DNA of 64,000 bases from Anaeromassilibacillus sp001305115. GTDB taxonomy: Bacteria; Bacillota; Clostridia; Oscillospirales; Acutalibacteraceae. Of the stretch, positions 60,901-64,000 are shown one piece after another. How positions within the stretch are numbered: the first letter of the stretch is position 1; every line of letters starts with the position of its first letter. The position numbers and the translations under genes are program-made. Under the pieces are notes generated by a model that searched no databases, was not told the DNA's origin, and saw only the letters and a list, made by a program, of their open reading frames with translations. The stretch spans positions 744,001 to 808,000 of the forward strand of contig AP031437.1 in NCBI GenBank assembly GCA_042854365.1, read 5' to 3'.

Positions 60901-63900
60901 TTTCTCTGTCGTGGGCAAGTTGGATGGTATTTCGGTTACGGTCAATGTGACCATGATTAGCGAAGCAGCGGCTTTGCTCAATTATTCTGCGGCAGTTTCT
61001 AAGGGTTCTGATCCAAACCTTCCGGCCACACGCCCTGCCATTTTAGCAGATGGTACCATCTTAAATGCGGAATTCCCAGTGGATTGGGAGATCGATGGAA
61101 TTGATTTCAGTACGGAAGGCCTCAAGAAGATAACTGGTACAGCAAATGTCTTTGGAAAACCACTCACTGTGACCGCAAATGTGCGCATTGCAGCAGGGGA
61201 AGATATCTTGACGGAGAACATGACCCCCGTTGCCCCGAAGAGCTTTGTCAATGGGGAACCGTCCAATGGTGCGCTTGATCCGGTAAGCGACGGAAAGAAA
61301 ACGGCCGACAGTGCCGGCTGGACAGGAACCGGTAGCATCTATTTTGAGTATGCAACAGCGGTTAACTTTAAACAAGCAAAACTGTATTTGAAGGATACAG
61401 CTCCTACATCGGACACCATGCGTCTCTATCGGTCCGGTGACGAAGGCGCGACTTGGCAGCCTATCGAAAATGGCCTGGAGGTCAGCAATGCCCGTGAGGA
61501 TGGAGTGACCATCCGCACATACGACTTTGATATGACTCCTGGTACGGCGTTCAAACTGGAATTCGATGAGCAGGTTACCCTTTTGGAAGTCGAATTGATG
61601 AACAGTGTACCGGATTTTCCGGTCGGTTCTGAGGCGGCGCTTGATTCCCTGCAAGTGGGAGGATATATTGCCAGCTCTTCCGCATTGGAAAACGGTTTGT
61701 TTGAAGTCATTGACACGGATTTGAATGCGGACGATGTTACGGCGCAGGGGAAAGACAACGCCAGTGTGACGGTTTTGCCGAAGAATGATGAGAATATCAT
61801 CCGTATTCTATTGGAATCTGAAGATCATGCAGAGCGCAACGTTTTTGATGTTGTGCTCGGGGAAGATGGTTCTGCCTCCGACGATCCCGACGATGCGACC
61901 AGTGATTATCCGTATCAGGATATGATTCTGACGGCGCCGAGCGTAGAAAAAGGCGGTTCCGCAGCAAATGCAAATGATGGCGACAGCAATACCATTTGGC
62001 ATACGAACTGGGGCGGCGGTGTTGGTCCGGCCGACCTGACAAATGATCCGGAGAACCGTTATCTCCAAATTGAACTGCCAACCGCAGTAAAAATCAATGG
62101 TATGCGTTACCTGCCGAGAAATAAAGATCAAAATGGCATTGTCACTTCCTACAGCATACAAGTGAGTATGGATGGGGACGAATGGACGGAAGTAGCAACA
62201 GGTGATTGGAGCACTTCAGTGGAGTGGAAACTGGCTCAGTTTGCACCAGTAGAGGCAAAGTATATCCGGCTGTATGGCGTAAAAACTGCAACAAACGAAG
62301 GAAAGCCGCAAAAATATATGTCCGCTGCAGAAGTACGTGTGCGTTGTGCAACGACAAGCCTCTATGCTGGAAATACGTCTATTGCACTGGATGCAGAAAG
62401 TTTCGACTATACAAGCAACCCGATTACCCCTGAACCAGTTGTCGTCTATGATAACGGTACAGAAAGTATCACGTTGACCAAGGACGTCGATTACACGGTT
62501 TCCTATCGGAACAATACGGAACCGGGTACGGCAACCGTGCGGGTTACTGGCAAAGGGAATTATTCCGGTATTGTTGAAAAGACCTTTACAATCCGTCCGG
62601 TGGATGTAGTAATTGAAGATTACGAAGAGGTAGAAGTTACGACAGGCGTAGGCGAGTATCCGCAATTGCCAGGCACGGTTCTGGCATATACAAATATTGG
62701 CCAGACCCTGATGGAGGTTCATTGGGATAGCATCAGCAATGAGCTTTTGGATGGACTTGGTACATTTAAGGTATATGGTACAATTGCAGCGGACGACAAC
62801 CACCGTATTGTTGCAACCGTGACGGTCAGCGGTGTTGTGGGTGTGGAAAGTGTCAGCTCTGTCACAACGATTGGCAAGGTGCCGAATCTTCCAGAGAAAA
62901 TTCTGGTATATTATAGCAACGGGGATGTTGCCCGGAGAAATGTAGAATGGACTCTGGACCATGTAAGCTTTGATGGCGAAGTGGGGGATATTGTTCCAGT
63001 CGCCGGCATGGTGGGAACCACAGAGACCCTGGCGAACGTTCGCTTAGTAGAGGAAGGTTCGGTGGATAACACAACCGAAATCCAAAAGAATTTGGCTTTG
63101 AATCCGGATGCCTTTAATCAGACGCAGATGACGGATCAATGGCCGGTTGTCCGTGCGCATGCCAGCACAAAGGGGATGTATGTCACCCGCGTGGTCGATG
63201 GAAAACGCGGAGAAGACCATGGTGAGATCTGGACCAGCAGCACCAGCAGCATGCGGAAGGATTTCTATGCAATCACTGTTGGCTTTGGCGAAGGAGATAA
63301 AACAGGTAAACTTCAAACGATCAGCAAGGCGGTCCTTGATTTTGCTATCCCAGATGGCAGCGCTTTGCCAGAAGGATACAAAGTTCAGTACTATTCCGGA
63401 AACGGCGGTATGTTTGATGCGTCCAGATTCTTTGGAACTGGTGATATTGAGCATGTCGGAAACACACAGAACTGGAACAACACCAACCCTATCAATATTG
63501 ACGACAATTGGACGGATGTAGTCCTATTGGATGAAGAGTATCCCGTTCCGACCGAAGAAAACCCAACCGTGTCCGTGCAGTTTGAACCGGTGAAAACCTC
63601 GGCAATCCGCGTTGTGTTTACTCCGGCTGCGGGCAAGCAGGTAAGTCTGTACGAATTGGAATTCTATTATATGCCGGATATTATGAGCGATCGAGTGACG
63701 GATGTTTCCATCCAGTGTGGTGGAACGCCGGTCACGTTTGACGATGAGAAAACAGCGGTTGTTCATTTGGAGAGCGGAGAAGGCTTGCCGGAAATTCTCG
63801 CCACAGCTGGCGAAAATGCATCGGTTACCGTGGTCCACGCCACCGATGTTAACGGAACAGCACGCGTAATGATCACTCCTGAAAATGGTAATATAGCCAA

Positions 63901-64000
63901 GCAGGAAGTATATACCATTCAATTCCAGTCCGAGGGTGGCGCAAGTGCAGGCGCGTATTTTGTTTCTTCCCAGAATCCAAATATCCTTGTAAAGCCCGCT
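57977..64000 (+). CDS. second giant exported GH2 beta-galactosidase, 3' end beyond window
   Basis: The first 2008 residues of a secreted GH2 enzyme still open at 64000. A signal peptide (1-36, ends ASA) is followed by GH2 sugar-binding and Ig domains (about 60-330) and a TIM barrel (about 340-650) with acid/base Glu486 in SIGNE and nucleophile Glu572 in SAETAS. DUF4982-like and Ig-like domains follow (about 700-880). A Big_4-type domain (YVKVGNMPKLPETATV) lies near 925, an F5/8 type C (CBM32-like) domain about 1308-1458, and more Big_4-type and binding domains after that. The layout recalls the pneumococcal BgaA type rather than classical LacZ. ATG at 57977 is 7 bases after AAAGGAG; an ATG at 57974 is also possible. 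Expected role: surface removal of galactose from host or milk glycans. Confidence 0.93.
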   Translation, partial: MKERKGVFWRSKLQRILASTLAVCMVATSIPVASAIATSDDTQVESAQETIYVNSYSGNERSIDFNDHWRFYLGDASGAENVIFNDSSWSDVTLPHDYSIDQGFTHVAPAEQESGYVLGGTGWYRKSFILSKDMQGKTISLDFDGIYMNATIWVNGQKLGEHHYGYTPFSFVLPNDILNFGGEENVVAVKVDHQLPSSRWYSGSGIYRNVYMTVTDPVHIAYHGNYVTTPKIADEYASGVGTVHVETTVENDRTEAAKVSIQNTVYRYNEDNSAVEEIAVVTSEPTEGTDIAAGESKTIESDVIVDAPALWSTDDPNLYRVRTDVLVAGEVVDSITSDFGFRWFKFTSDGFWLNGEKMRMHGVCLHHDQGSLGSEAWYASMERQIELMKDMGVNAYRTSHNPVSDEMIDICNKKGMLVMEEAYDGWKAYKDGNNHDMGEWFDVQVGEDNQIVYGEPDMTWAEFDLKAMIRRDRNAPSVFSWSIGNEIFQLITGSTSDYTQRAQDLVDWGAEIDNSRVFAYGCNQNTSSASDGVARVLYNHQDDYGNRGLSGYNYSNNFSNGHSKGYNVFSAETASAVNSRGVYDRKTTRQDLNDDKRLTSYDKSAVSWGATASNAMWKMTWAPYLFGEFVWTGIDYLGEPTPWNWTGPGANGQSKNSYFGIVDTAGFPKDTYYLYRSQWNDNENTLHLLPTWDEEDVIKDNQGRVEVVVYSNAPYIELELNGEVVGTATATVRKMEENDVYITYDAGTGAFSKGNDASSQYATFWVPYEEGTLEVKGYDSPEKTEQITEFEGRNQVSTTKGATQLSAYVDSPSIKADGKDLSFVTIDVTDADGHLVNSAEPEITVTVEGDGKLMSLDNGVHDDWTNYSDPTRKAGRGKLLAIVQSTEEGGSFTVTASSRGLQSSSVTVTTEPVAEEEPEAGAISSYVMSRNLYVKVGNMPKLPETATVNYADGKTEEKSIVWDTIPEENIETDGSFSVVGKLDGISVTVNVTMISEAAALLNYSAAVSKGSDPNLPATRPAILADGTILNAEFPVDWEIDGIDFSTEGLKKITGTANVFGKPLTVTANVRIAAGEDILTENMTPVAPKSFVNGEPSNGALDPVSDGKKTADSAGWTGTGSIYFEYATAVNFKQAKLYLKDTAPTSDTMRLYRSGDEGATWQPIENGLEVSNAREDGVTIRTYDFDMTPGTAFKLEFDEQVTLLEVELMNSVPDFPVGSEAALDSLQVGGYIASSSALENGLFEVIDTDLNADDVTAQGKDNASVTVLPKNDENIIRILLESEDHAERNVFDVVLGEDGSASDDPDDATSDYPYQDMILTAPSVEKGGSAANANDGDSNTIWHTNWGGGVGPADLTNDPENRYLQIELPTAVKINGMRYLPRNKDQNGIVTSYSIQVSMDGDEWTEVATGDWSTSVEWKLAQFAPVEAKYIRLYGVKTATNEGKPQKYMSAAEVRVRCATTSLYAGNTSIALDAESFDYTSNPITPEPVVVYDNGTESITLTKDVDYTVSYRNNTEPGTATVRVTGKGNYSGIVEKTFTIRPVDVVIEDYEEVEVTTGVGEYPQLPGTVLAYTNIGQTLMEVHWDSISNELLDGLGTFKVYGTIAADDNHRIVATVTVSGVVGVESVSSVTTIGKVPNLPEKILVYYSNGDVARRNVEWTLDHVSFDGEVGDIVPVAGMVGTTETLANVRLVEEGSVDNTTEIQKNLALNPDAFNQTQMTDQWPVVRAHASTKGMYVTRVVDGKRGEDHGEIWTSSTSSMRKDFYAITVGFGEGDKTGKLQTISKAVLDFAIPDGSALPEGYKVQYYSGNGGMFDASRFFGTGDIEHVGNTQNWNNTNPINIDDNWTDVVLLDEEYPVPTEENPTVSVQFEPVKTSAIRVVFTPAAGKQVSLYELEFYYMPDIMSDRVTDVSIQCGGTPVTFDDEKTAVVHLESGEGLPEILATAGENASVTVVHATDVNGTARVMITPENGNIAKQEVYTIQFQSEGGASAGAYFVSSQNPNILVKPA

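Overview
The window looks like a chromosomal segment of a spore-forming, low-oxygen gut Firmicute, most likely a clostridium of the Oscillospiraceae/Ruminococcaceae type. That is an inference from gene content. Supporting it are spoVS, a BofA-family gene behind a DUF2508 gene, DUF4364, a CarD-type regulator, a NifS/NifU pair, a threonyl T-box leader, Bacillus/Clostridium-like gene orders (rny-ymdB-spoVS, fakA/yloV-recG, gdpP-rplI-dnaB), and two giant exported GH2 beta-galactosidases of the kind found in host-glycan or milk-sugar degraders. No rRNA is present to settle the species.

Layout. 1-140 is the right end of an IS3-family element. 247-7695 is a minus-strand housekeeping block (rny, acylphosphatase, ymdB, spoVS, fakA, recG). 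A 1.1 kb divergent regulatory region carries a possible long rny leader and the thrS T-box. thrS, tRNA-Gly(CCC), a lipoprotein MTA/SAH nucleosidase and an AraC-type regulator follow. 15056-23577 holds a 2497-residue exported LacZ-type enzyme whose 3' end is repeated downstream in about 185-bp units. A dead IS200-type element separates it from an EndoQ-like/UvrD fusion on the minus strand. Then come DUF1015, two tiny genes, carD, nifU-nifS and rnhA, and a 142-bp structured repeat array.

From 33755 a long plus-strand transcription unit covers RNA decay, c-di-AMP turnover, ribosome, replication, tRNA modification, purine salvage and membrane proteolysis (rnj, gdpP, rplI, dnaB, tilS, hpt, ftsH). 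A type II topoisomerase pair of the ParE/ParC or alternative gyrase type follows. 48356-50550 is an accessory islet with a small decaying CRISPR array (type I-C-like repeats, no cas genes), a lipoprotein, and a papain-like/C39-like gene broken by a stop codon. Conserved genes return with secG, rnr, DUF2508, bofA, cutC, DUF4364 and an XRE regulator. tRNA-Thr(CGT) is followed by a decayed region containing a tRNA 3'-half remnant and a frameshifted membrane protein. The window ends inside a second giant exported GH2 enzyme (57977 to beyond 64000).

How the parts relate. RNase Y, RNase J and RNase R, each in a separate locus, cover much of a Firmicute RNA decay system. YmdB and GdpP are both nucleotide-cleaving phosphodiesterases. 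The two giant enzymes, the exported nucleosidase and the broken peptidase form the surface/secreted layer. The most unusual items are the EndoQ-UvrD fusion ending in a beta-clamp-like peptide, the gene-tail tandem array, the 142-bp two-hairpin array and the degenerate CRISPR array. I could not run alignments, folding or database searches; family names rest on motifs and gene order read by eye.
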